A stretch of DNA of 5,989 nt from an uncultured Collinsella sp. (GTDB lineage Bacteria > Actinomycetota > Coriobacteriia > Coriobacteriales > Coriobacteriaceae), in contig UQYA01000100.1 of assembly GCA_900545165.1 (NCBI GenBank), forward strand, positions 1 through 5,989. Reading direction: 5' to 3'. Under the pieces are notes generated by a model. It saw only the letters and a program-made list of their open reading frames with translations, was not told the DNA's origin and did no database searches. Shown here one piece after another: positions 1 through 5,015 of this stretch. Each line of letters starts with the position of its first letter. Within the stretch, counting starts at the first letter, position 1. Position numbers and translations under genes: made by a program.

Positions 1-1296
1 GTTCACGATACTCTTCTTGTGGCTAAACGTATCGAAGCTCTCGCGTCCATGGTAGTGCCCCATACCGCTCGCGCCCATGCCGCCAAAGCCCATATGGCTC
101 GTAGCCAAGTGCATGATCGTGTCGTTGACACAGCCACCGCCAAAGGGCACGTAACGCACGAAGCGCTGCTGAACTGCGCGGTCCTGACTAAAGATATACA
201 GGGCCAGCGGCGTCGGACGATCCGTAATAAACGCTTCGGCCTCGTCTAGGCTCTCAAACGTCAGCACCGGCAAGATGGGACCGAAGATCTCCTCCTGCAT
301 CACGGCGTCATCGGGGGTCACGCCGTCTAGGATCGTCGGCTCAATCTTGAGCGACGACTCGCGCGCCGTGCCTCCCAGCACGACCTTATCGGGATCGATC
401 AGCCCGCGCACGCGCGCAAAATGCTTAGCATTGACGATATGCCCGTAATCCTCGTTATCGAGCGGATGCTCGCCAAACATACGGCGGACCTCTTCCTTGA
501 TGAGGCCCAGCAGCTCGTCGTGCACGCGCGTATCGACCAGCAGGTAGTCGGGCGCCACGCAGGTCTGCCCTACGTTGAGCCATTTGCCAAAGGCGATACG
601 CCGTGCCGCGACCTTCAAGTTTGCCGTCGCATCCACGATGCAGGGGCTCTTGCCGCCCAGCTCAAGCGTCACGGGCGTGAGGTTTTTACTCGCGCGCTCC
701 ATGACGAGCTTGCCGACCGGAACGCTACCGGTAAAGAAGATCTTGTCCCAGCACTCATCGAGCAACGCTTCGTTCTCGGCGCGCCCGCCCTCGACAACCG
801 TCACCAGGCGCGGATCAAATGCCTCTTCACAGATTTGCTTGAGCACCGCGCTCGATGCCGGAGCATAGGCACTCGGCTTGATGACCACGGTATTGCCCGC
901 GGCAAGGGCGCCGGCGAGCGGCTCGAGTGTTAGCAAAAACGGGTAGTTCCACGGAGCCATGATGAGCGTGACGCCATAGGGCACGGCTTGCGTTTTGCAC
1001 GCGCTCACGGCGTTGGCAAGGTCACACGGACGCAGGCGCGGACGACTCCATCGAGCCACGTGAGCGATCTGATGACGAATCTCGGAAAGCGACGTGCCGA
1101 TCTCGCACATATATGCCTCGTCATGCGACTTTCCCAAATCGGTCTTGAGTGCATGGGCAATATCGGCCTCGTGCGCCCGTACCGCATCGCGTAAACTCAC
1201 GAGCGCGCGACGTCGGGCATCAACATCAAACGTAGCGTGCGTTTTAAAGTAAGTGCGCTGATCGCCGACGATGCGCGCAATTTCCTCGGTGTTCAT
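1..1296 (-). CDS. Aldehyde dehydrogenase, class-3-like (3' end cut by window edge)
   Basis: NAD(P)-dependent oxidation of an aldehyde to the acid, probably cytosolic. The frame is open from ATG at 1296 to base 1, giving 432 residues, and it runs off the window without a stop. Family members are about 455-460 residues, so perhaps 25-30 C-terminal residues are missing. Catalytic landmarks are all present: APWNYPF with Asn117, the nucleotide-binding GSVPVG at 190-195, LELGG with general base Glu212, GQTCVAP with nucleophile Cys246, and EEIFGP at about 335-340. The Glu-Cys distance of 34 is the usual one. The visible end, HGRESFDTFSHKKS, is typical of the class 3 / coniferyl-aldehyde-type group. 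The start is fixed by a strong AGGAGG seven bases upstream, which overlaps the stop codon of the alcohol dehydrogenase gene, so the two are translationally coupled. No N-terminal signal is seen. The substrate cannot be read from the sequence. Confidence 0.97.
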   Translation of the reverse strand, partial: MNTEEIARIVGDQRTYFKTHATFDVDARRRALVSLRDAVRAHEADIAHALKTDLGKSHDEAYMCEIGTSLSEIRHQIAHVARWSRPRLRPCDLANAVSACKTQAVPYGVTLIMAPWNYPFLLTLEPLAGALAAGNTVVIKPSAYAPASSAVLKQICEEAFDPRLVTVVEGGRAENEALLDECWDKIFFTGSVPVGKLVMERASKNLTPVTLELGGKSPCIVDATANLKVAARRIAFGKWLNVGQTCVAPDYLLVDTRVHDELLGLIKEEVRRMFGEHPLDNEDYGHIVNAKHFARVRGLIDPDKVVLGGTARESSLKIEPTILDGVTPDDAVMQEEIFGPILPVLTFESLDEAEAFITDRPTPLALYIFSQDRAVQQRFVRYVPFGGGCVNDTIMHLATSHMGFGGMGASGMGHYHGRESFDTFSHKKSIVN

Positions 1297-1301
1297 GGCA
1301 C

Positions 1302-1307
1302 CCTCCT
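1302..1307 (-). promoter_or_regulatory. Ribosome binding site of the aldehyde dehydrogenase gene, overlapping the upstream stop
   Basis: AGGAGG on the minus strand ends five bases before the ATG at 1296 and shares bases with the TAG stop (1306-1308) of the alcohol dehydrogenase gene. This fixes the start codon and suggests reinitiation by ribosomes that finish the upstream gene, keeping the two enzymes at a linked ratio. Confidence 0.85.
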
Positions 1308-2526
1308 AGTTCTCGTCCTCAAACATACCACCCGCGACGACCTCGTACATACGCTCGAGCTCCAAGCGGTCCATCAAAAGCGGAACGGGGTACAGCGGAT
1401 TGGCCTCGGCATCGGCATGCGCCGCCATCTCGGGAATGTCGGAGCGGCGAATGCCCGAGACATATTTGGGGATTCCCAGGATCTCGTTCATGCGGTCGAC
1501 CCAATCGATAAAGGCCTCGGCCGCAAGACTATCCTGCGCGGTAGCCGGCGCAATGCCCGCCATGCGAGCAAGATCGGCAAGCTTGGGGGCGGCGGCGTCA
1601 CCATAAGCGCGAAGCATGTGCGGCAGGATGATCGCGTTGGCCAAACCGTGCGGAATTCCGTATCGGCCGCCCAGACTGTGCGCGATGGCATGCACATATC
1701 CGACATAGGAGCGGGTAAACGCAACGCCCGCCTTATACGCCGCCGAAAGCATATTGCGACGAGCGCGCATGTCGTCACCATGCTCATAGGCCTCGAGCAA
1801 ATTGTCGTGGATAAGCTGCACCGCCTGTCGCGCCATCTTGCGCGTATAGGGCGTGGTGCTTCGCCCGATAAAGGCCTCAACGGCATGCGTCAGGGCGTCC
1901 ATGCCCGTCTGCCCCGTAATGGAAGCGGGCAAGCCGCACGTAAACTCGGGGTCGTGGACTGCAAAACGCGGGATGAGCACAAAGTCGTTAATGGGGTATT
2001 TGTAGTGCGTCCCGTCATCGGTAATTACCGCCGCAAGCGTGACTTCGCTTCCCGTACCGGCGGTAGTGGGAACGGCGATGAGCAGCGGCAGGCGACGATG
2101 AATCCGCAGCAGGCCACGCATCTTGTTGATGGGCTTGTTTGGCTGCGCAATGCGTGCGCCCACGCCCTTGGCACAGTCCATGGCCGAGCCACCGCCAAAG
2201 CCGATAATGGCCTGGCAGGCGCTCTCTCGATACAGGGACGCCGCTTCTTCCACGTTTGAAACCGTGGGGTTTGCACGCGTTTCGGCATAGACCGTAACGC
2301 CAATCCCCCTGCATGCGAGCGCCGTCTCGAGCGGTGCCGTGAGCCCCAGACGGGCAATGCCGGGATCCGTCACGATAAGGACCTTCTGGATCGAGCGCTT
2401 TTGAAGCACCGCGGGCACATCCTCGGCATGCTCTAAAATGCGCGGCTCGGTATAGGGCAGGATCGGCAATGCAATGCGAAAAACCGTCTGATATGTTCGG
2501 CACCAGGCACGACGGGCTAGATGCAT
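1306..2526 (-). CDS. Iron-containing alcohol dehydrogenase
   Basis: NAD(P)-dependent, metal-dependent interconversion of an alcohol and an aldehyde (family III Fe-ADH), probably cytosolic. The protein is 406 residues, close to the family's usual 380-410. The N-terminal dinucleotide-binding part has VLIVTDPG (49-56) and GFGGGSAMDCAKG (109-121), followed by PTTAGTGSE (153-161). The C-terminal helical part carries the metal ligands: Asp210 and His214 in MDALTHAVEAF, His279 in HAIAHSLGG, and His293 in GIPHGLAN. These match the Asp/His/His/His set of FucO-type enzymes. The ATG at 2526 is preferred over an in-frame start at 2607 because GAAGGAG lies eight bases before it and the homologous sequence begins there. 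It is the first gene of a two-gene operon with the aldehyde dehydrogenase (9-base gap), which implies a shared aldehyde intermediate. The direction of flux and the substrate are unknown. Confidence 0.97.
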   Translation of the reverse strand: MHLARRAWCRTYQTVFRIALPILPYTEPRILEHAEDVPAVLQKRSIQKVLIVTDPGIARLGLTAPLETALACRGIGVTVYAETRANPTVSNVEEAASLYRESACQAIIGFGGGSAMDCAKGVGARIAQPNKPINKMRGLLRIHRRLPLLIAVPTTAGTGSEVTLAAVITDDGTHYKYPINDFVLIPRFAVHDPEFTCGLPASITGQTGMDALTHAVEAFIGRSTTPYTRKMARQAVQLIHDNLLEAYEHGDDMRARRNMLSAAYKAGVAFTRSYVGYVHAIAHSLGGRYGIPHGLANAIILPHMLRAYGDAAAPKLADLARMAGIAPATAQDSLAAEAFIDWVDRMNEILGIPKYVSGIRRSDIPEMAAHADAEANPLYPVPLLMDRLELERMYEVVAGGMFEDEN

Positions 2527-2534
2527 AAAGGAAA

Positions 2535-2540
2535 CTCCTT
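2535..2540 (-). promoter_or_regulatory. Ribosome binding site of the alcohol dehydrogenase gene, inside a small hairpin
   Basis: AAGGAG on the minus strand is eight bases from ATG 2526 and decides the start. In the transcript the same bases can form a 5-bp stem, AAGGA-GTT-TCCTT (plus 2528-2540), that would hide the site. The stem is short and AT-rich, so its effect may be slight. Confidence 0.75.
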
Positions 2541-2544
2541 CATT

Positions 2545-2560
2545 TGTTGATAGGTCAACA
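2545..2560. promoter_or_regulatory. Candidate operator, perfect 6-4-6 inverted repeat
   Basis: TGTTGA-TAGG-TCAACA is a perfect palindrome with a 4-base spacer, directly upstream of the alcohol dehydrogenase ribosome binding site. It has the size and symmetry of a dimeric repressor site. A related sequence, reading TGTTGATTGATTAACG on the minus strand, lies at 2609-2624, about 64 bases away. The role is inferred; the cognate regulator is not in the visible window unless it is the MocR protein, for which there is no direct evidence. Confidence 0.45.
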
Positions 2561-2572
2561 TTTGCTCGCCCG

Positions 2573-2578
2573 ATTGTA
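2573..2578 (-). promoter_or_regulatory. Candidate -10 element for the alcohol/aldehyde dehydrogenase operon
   Basis: TACAAT on the minus strand (one mismatch to TATAAT) would start transcription near 2566, placing the 2545-2560 palindrome just downstream of the start, where a bound repressor would block elongation or escape. I see no good -35 hexamer 16-18 bases upstream, so this call is weak. Confidence 0.3.
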
Positions 2579-2608
2579 CTCAGCAAAGATCGCAGACGGC
2601 CTCCCAAT

Positions 2609-2624
2609 CGTTAATCAATCAACA
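2609..2624. promoter_or_regulatory. Second, degenerate copy of the candidate operator
   Basis: On the minus strand this reads TGTTGATTGATTAACG. It shares TGTTGA, AT and AAC in register with the perfect palindrome at 2545-2560 (minus strand TGTTGACCTATCAACA). The copies are 64 bases apart, near six helical turns, which would put two bound dimers on the same face of the DNA. This is inference from sequence similarity only, in an AT-rich stretch where chance matches are more likely. Confidence 0.3.
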
Positions 2625-2670
2625 TCTTCATATCTCGAAATTGTTTTATTAAAAATCATTCCTAATAGGC

Positions 2671-2698
2671 TTCACATTTGGTTGCATTTATGGATAAT
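2671..2698 (+). promoter_or_regulatory. Candidate promoter of the rubrerythrin gene
   Basis: TTCACA (2671-2676) and GATAAT (2693-2698) are separated by 16 bases, and a TG lies just before the -10 element. Transcription would start near 2704 and leave a 5' untranslated leader of about 80 bases. The surrounding stretch 2625-2700 is distinctly AT-rich compared with the coding regions, as expected for a promoter region. Confidence 0.5.
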
Positions 2699-2716
2699 AG
2701 AACTCGTCAAGACGCA

Positions 2717-2747
2717 CGTCCGGAGAGGGCCCTTACGGGACCGGACG
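2717..2747 (+). promoter_or_regulatory. Hairpin in the rubrerythrin 5' leader
   Basis: CGTCCGG (2717-2723) pairs perfectly with CCGGACG (2741-2747). Inside, CCC (2730-2732) can pair with GGG (2737-2739) around a TTAC loop. No run of T follows, so it is not an intrinsic terminator. It could stabilise the mRNA of a highly expressed gene, or the DNA palindrome could bind a regulator. Only the structure is seen; the role is open. Confidence 0.55.
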
Positions 2748-2762
2748 AGCGCGCAATCGCCA

Positions 2763-2779
2763 TCGATCGAAAGGATCGA
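2763..2779 (+). promoter_or_regulatory. Ribosome binding site of the rubrerythrin gene within a stem-loop
   Basis: TCGATC (2763-2768) and GATCGA (2774-2779) are a perfect inverted repeat around a GAAAG loop. The Shine-Dalgarno sequence AAAGGA (2770-2775) lies across the loop and the first bases of the right arm, seven bases from ATG 2783. The stem could display or partly mask the site. It decides the start codon; the regulatory meaning is inference. Confidence 0.6.
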
Positions 2780-2782
2780 ATC

Positions 2783-3343
2783 ATGAAGTTTGTTTGCCCC
2801 GTTTGCGGTTATGTGGAAGAGTTCGACGGCGACCAGCTGCCCGAGGATTTTAAGTGCCCCCAGTGCGGCGTTCCCGGTTCTCGTTTCCTGAAGCAGGAGG
2901 AGGGCCAGCTCGAGTGGGCCGCCGAGCACGTCGTGGGCGTCGCCAAGATGGAGGGTGTCTCTGAGGACATCGTTGCCGACCTGCGCGCCAACTTTGAGGG
3001 CGAGTGCTCTGAGGTCGGTATGTACCTGGCCATGGCTCGCGTCGCTCATCGCGAGGGCTATCCCGAGATCGGCCTGTACTGGGAAAAGGCTGCCCACGAG
3101 GAGGCCGAGCATGCCGCCAAGTTCGCCGAGCTCCTGGGCGAGGTCGTGACCGACTCCACCAAGAAGAACCTCGAGATGCGCGTTGAGGCCGAGAACGGCG
3201 CCACCGCCGGCAAGACCGATCTTGCCAAGCGTGCCAAGGCCGCCGGCCTCGATGCCATCCACGACACCGTGCACGAGATGGCTCGCGACGAGGCCCGCCA
3301 CGGCAAGGCTTTCGCCGGCCTGCTCAAGCGCTACTTTGGCTAA
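2783..3343 (+). CDS. Reverse rubrerythrin (rubredoxin-first diiron peroxidase)
   Basis: Reduces hydrogen peroxide to water in the cytosol of anaerobes, with electrons from NAD(P)H passed through a rubredoxin-type iron centre to a diiron site; proteins of this type are often named NADH peroxidase. The 186-residue product begins with a rubredoxin domain, CPVCGY (Cys5, Cys8) and CPQCG (Cys25, Cys28). A ferritin-like four-helix domain follows (about 60-186) with FEGECSEVGMY (Glu74), HEEAEH (Glu107, His110), VEAENGA (Glu137) and DEARH (Glu170, His173). The order is the reverse of classical rubrerythrin, where rubredoxin is C-terminal. ATG 2783 is chosen over in-frame starts from 2678 because AAAGGA lies seven bases upstream and the rubredoxin domain starts right there. 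Codon use is strongly skewed to GCC, GAG, AAG and CTG, pointing to high expression. It is monocistronic and divergent from the dehydrogenase operon. Confidence 0.97.
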   Translation: MKFVCPVCGYVEEFDGDQLPEDFKCPQCGVPGSRFLKQEEGQLEWAAEHVVGVAKMEGVSEDIVADLRANFEGECSEVGMYLAMARVAHREGYPEIGLYWEKAAHEEAEHAAKFAELLGEVVTDSTKKNLEMRVEAENGATAGKTDLAKRAKAAGLDAIHDTVHEMARDEARHGKAFAGLLKRYFG

Positions 3344-3377
3344 GCCAACCGCCTGAGACATAACCTCAAGCTCGATG

Positions 3378-3408
3378 AGGCCCGGACCGTATTGGTTCGG
3401 GCCTTTTT
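3378..3408 (+). terminator. Intrinsic terminator of the rubrerythrin gene
   Basis: AGGCCCGGACC pairs with GGTTCGGGCCT (one G-T wobble in 11 positions) around a five-base loop and runs into TTTTT. It lies 35 bases after the stop codon. It ends the monocistronic transcript and protects the convergent gene on the other strand from read-through. Confidence 0.9.
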
Positions 3409-3476
3409 CGTGCCTCACGAACTTGTTAACGCCCTGAAATAGGACCGCCTTCGGCATCGGCTTCTCGTCAAAAACT
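3409..3476. other. Short spacer without recognised features
   Basis: Between the terminator and repeat copy A there are 68 bases in which I see no gene, promoter or repeat. The plus-strand AAAAA at 3470-3474 becomes a T-run for transcripts arriving on the minus strand through the repeat. Confidence 0.5.
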
Positions 3477-3597
3477 AAGTGAGTAGACTTTTTGGAACTT
3501 GCCGAGCACACCACCCATATTGCTTTATAAAGCCGCAGGTAAATGACTTGTTGCAAAACGGCCTGGTCGCCAAAGTGCCAAAAGTCTACTCACTTAG
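3469..3597 (-). terminator. Possible terminator of the nuclease-like gene formed by repeat copy A
   Basis: Read on the minus strand, the two 18-base arms of repeat copy A (3580-3597 and 3475-3492) can pair, and the distal arm is followed at once by TTTTT (complement of 3470-3474). A long stem ending in a T-run right after the stop codon is a plausible terminator, although the roughly 90 bases between the arms make it atypical. Copy B has no matching T-run. Confidence 0.35.
3477..3595. repeat. 119-bp palindromic-ended repeat, copy A
   Basis: The element begins AAGTGAGTAGACTTTT and ends with its exact reverse complement AAAAGTCTACTCACTT. In this copy the inverted repeat extends outward to CT...AG (3475-3597). 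It aligns without gaps to copy B at 4897-5015, with about 99 of 119 positions identical by hand count. The ends and the stretch CCTGGTCGCCAAAGTG are best conserved; the middle is most divergent. Further imperfect pairing inside the ends suggests a long hairpin in RNA or single-stranded DNA. It contains no transposase or convincing ORF and no flanking target duplication is visible. Its right end overlaps the last codons and stop of the nuclease-like gene. It could be a miniature inverted-repeat element or a lineage-specific 3'-end repeat. Confidence 0.9.
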
Positions 3598-4713
3598 AAC
3601 CGCAGCCGTCCACGATTGAGCCGTTTTGTGTCTAACGGGCATCTTCCCGTCGATTACTCCCAATTTTGTCCAGTCAACGAATAGTTCAGACCGGAGTAAT
3701 GTCTCAGCCCTTTGCTCATCTGAGCTTTTATCACGATATTCAGCATCGAGCATCCTGCATATGGCCTTAACGATCGCGCGGAATCTATCCTCATCGGATA
3801 TCTGTCTGTGTGTCAGGAGAAGTACATCGTAGCCCATGGCCTGAAGGGCCGTCATGCGGTCAGCGTCACGCAAGCCATCCCCCGCGCGTCCGTGCGAGGC
3901 CTTTCCCTGACATTCAATGGCCACCTGTCGCCTGCCGTCCGGCGAAGAAAGAAGTAGGTCGATATATACACGGGACTTTTCCACAATCGCTCGAGCACTT
4001 GTGTTTAGCATCACTTCAACATTAAGCTCTATGCCGCAAAAACCTTCGCCTCCCAGGGCTCGCGGCAGTCCAAGCAACAAATACGCCTCGACCTCAAAAG
4101 GCGACGCGGCACCCAATGGAACGAGTTGCGATACCGCCATAAATCTATTGCCGCAACGCATCCCGCAAACATCTGAACAAAAACGGTCAAGGTCTCCGCC
4201 CAAAACCAAAGCGTCTCGACGCCATAAATTTGAGGCGGTGCCGTCCTCGGACGGGCAGCGCACCCAACCGAACGTTATCGAAATCGCGCCCGAATCAAAT
4301 GCACGCGAAAGCTCCGCCTCAAGTGCCGCTGGCAGGGCACACACCGCAAACAAGCCGCACATCTCTGCCAACACAAAAAGAAGCTGGAGATCCGTCAGAT
4401 GTCGAGACATGATAAATGCCGTCAGTAGAGGAGACGTGACCAAAAACCCATGCTCCGTTTCCAGCACGGATTCCCTGGGGAGCTCACCAAGAAACAGCCG
4501 CTGTCTGATACTGGCAGGACAAGTCCGCTTGTTTCTCGTCCGGACCAATGTATACAACGGAAAGCCGAGCACAACCGCAGCCGTCGGGTTACGGGCAAGG
4601 TCATATCGCTGCCGGTCTTCTTCCGGCCGTGGAAGCGGCGGACACAAAGCGCGGACTTGAGGAGGCAAACGCCAGTACCTAAAAGCCGATATGTCACAAA
4701 GTAGATCCTTCAT
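3586..4713 (-). CDS. Predicted nuclease-like protein, AbiEi/DUF559-style architecture, function unknown
   Basis: No function can be assigned with confidence. The 375-residue product (from ATG 4713) has no signal peptide or clear membrane span. The N-terminal half resembles actinobacterial AbiEi/DUF559 proteins: a basic stretch TRNKRTCPASIRQRLFLG (59-76) followed by EHGFLVTSPLLTAF (87-100). The C-terminal part (about 205-320) looks like a PD-(D/E)XK-type fold: SPFEVEAYLLLG, then YIDLLL (Asp252), VAIECQGKASH (Glu267, Gln269, Lys271, His274), DADR (283-286) and MGYDVLLLT. Asp252 and Glu267 with Gln269 or Lys271 would be the metal site; this is inferred from pattern, not alignment. GTG 4719 is an alternative start; neither start has a Shine-Dalgarno sequence. 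The codon use is much less biased than in the rubrerythrin gene. The gene stands alone between two repeats, and its stop codon TAG lies inside repeat copy A. Possible roles are defence, an antitoxin-like protein or a relic of mobile DNA. Confidence 0.85.
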   Translation of the reverse strand: MKDLLCDISAFRYWRLPPQVRALCPPLPRPEEDRQRYDLARNPTAAVVLGFPLYTLVRTRNKRTCPASIRQRLFLGELPRESVLETEHGFLVTSPLLTAFIMSRHLTDLQLLFVLAEMCGLFAVCALPAALEAELSRAFDSGAISITFGWVRCPSEDGTASNLWRRDALVLGGDLDRFCSDVCGMRCGNRFMAVSQLVPLGAASPFEVEAYLLLGLPRALGGEGFCGIELNVEVMLNTSARAIVEKSRVYIDLLLSSPDGRRQVAIECQGKASHGRAGDGLRDADRMTALQAMGYDVLLLTHRQISDEDRFRAIVKAICRMLDAEYRDKSSDEQRAETLLRSELFVDWTKLGVIDGKMPVRHKTAQSWTAAVLSE

Positions 4714-4896
4714 AGGCACAGGAAAACACGAATTTCAACCCAGTCAGTCACGCATTGGCGCGAACGCACCAAAAATGGCGCCGAACGGACTGCCAAGTTT
4801 TCAACAGCCCTCCCCAACTGGCCAAAAGCTTGCCAAGAGCTGGACGAAGCCCTGTTGAAAACCCCATTTTTTTCTCATGCAGGAGCTTTGCGCGGC
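4714..4896. other. Upstream region of the nuclease-like gene
   Basis: This 183-base gap between repeat copy B and the nuclease-like gene contains the 4797-4862 inverted repeat and a T-rich run at 4867-4873. I see no convincing -10/-35 pair for the minus-strand gene. Near 4757-4783 there are two similar GGCGC-rich segments (GGCGCGAACG and GGCGCCGAACG) that may be a short local duplication. Confidence 0.5.
4797..4862. repeat. 66-bp inverted-repeat element
   Basis: GTTTTCAACAG (4797-4807) and CTGTTGAAAAC (4852-4862) are perfect 11-base inverted arms around 44 bases, whose centre carries an AAGCTT palindrome and imperfect pairing. On the plus strand the right arm is followed by CCCATTTTTTT, but no plus-strand gene precedes it, so a terminator role is unlikely. 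It is unrelated in sequence to the 119-bp repeat. It may be a second repeat family or a structured leader of the nuclease-like gene. Confidence 0.6.
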
Positions 4897-5015
4897 AAGT
4901 GAGTAGACTTTTTTGAACATCCCGAGCAGGCCGGTCATCCTGCTTTTCAAAACCGCAGGTAGATAGCTTGTTACAAAACTTCCTGGTCGCCAAAGTGCTA
5001 AAAGTCTACTCACTT
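4897..5015. repeat. 119-bp palindromic-ended repeat, copy B
   Basis: Same length, orientation and ends as copy A (3477-3595): AAGTGAGTAGACTTTT at 4897-4912 and its exact reverse complement at 5000-5015. The two copies bracket the nuclease-like gene as direct repeats 1420 bases apart. On the minus strand its first bases, AAGTGA, complete the MocR-type gene: AAG is the last sense codon and TGA the stop. Differences from copy A cluster in the middle of the element, which suggests selection on the ends or age since duplication. Confidence 0.9.

Noticed and set aside
421..933. 170-residue plus-strand open frame at the left end
   Set aside because: Antisense to the aldehyde dehydrogenase gene, whose catalytic Cys and Glu lie in this stretch.
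1237..2259. 340-residue open frame on the plus strand
   Set aside because: It lies fully antisense to the alcohol dehydrogenase gene, which has all family motifs; the frame has no recognisable domain and is a product of high-GC codon structure.
2717..2747. Intrinsic terminator or attenuator before the rubrerythrin gene
   Set aside because: The hairpin is GC-rich but no T-run follows on either side, so termination there is unlikely.
2672..3556. 294-residue open frame on the minus strand
   Set aside because: It is antisense to the rubrerythrin gene, reads as low-complexity Leu/Gly-rich protein, and its N-terminus would be encoded by repeat copy A. The strong codon bias of the sense gene explains the lack of stops.
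3917..4660. 247-residue open frame on the plus strand
   Set aside because: Antisense to the nuclease-like gene, Ser/Arg/Pro-rich with no domain and no ribosome binding site.
4801..5013. Small protein encoded by repeat copy B (third frame, about 70 residues)
   Set aside because: The frame is open in copy B but is broken by TAA within copy A, differences between copies include many amino-acid changes, and there is no ribosome binding site.
3477..5015. Integron gene cassettes with attC sites
   Set aside because: Imperfect palindromes just after stop codons recall attC, but the ends do not match the GTTRRRY/RYYYAAC core sites, no integrase is seen, and MocR is an ordinary chromosomal gene.
3477..5015. 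Insertion sequence or composite transposon
   Set aside because: There are terminal inverted repeats but no transposase in or between the copies and no visible target-site duplication next to either copy.
3477..5015. CRISPR array
   Set aside because: Only two long copies 1.4 kb apart with a gene between them; no short regular repeat-spacer pattern.
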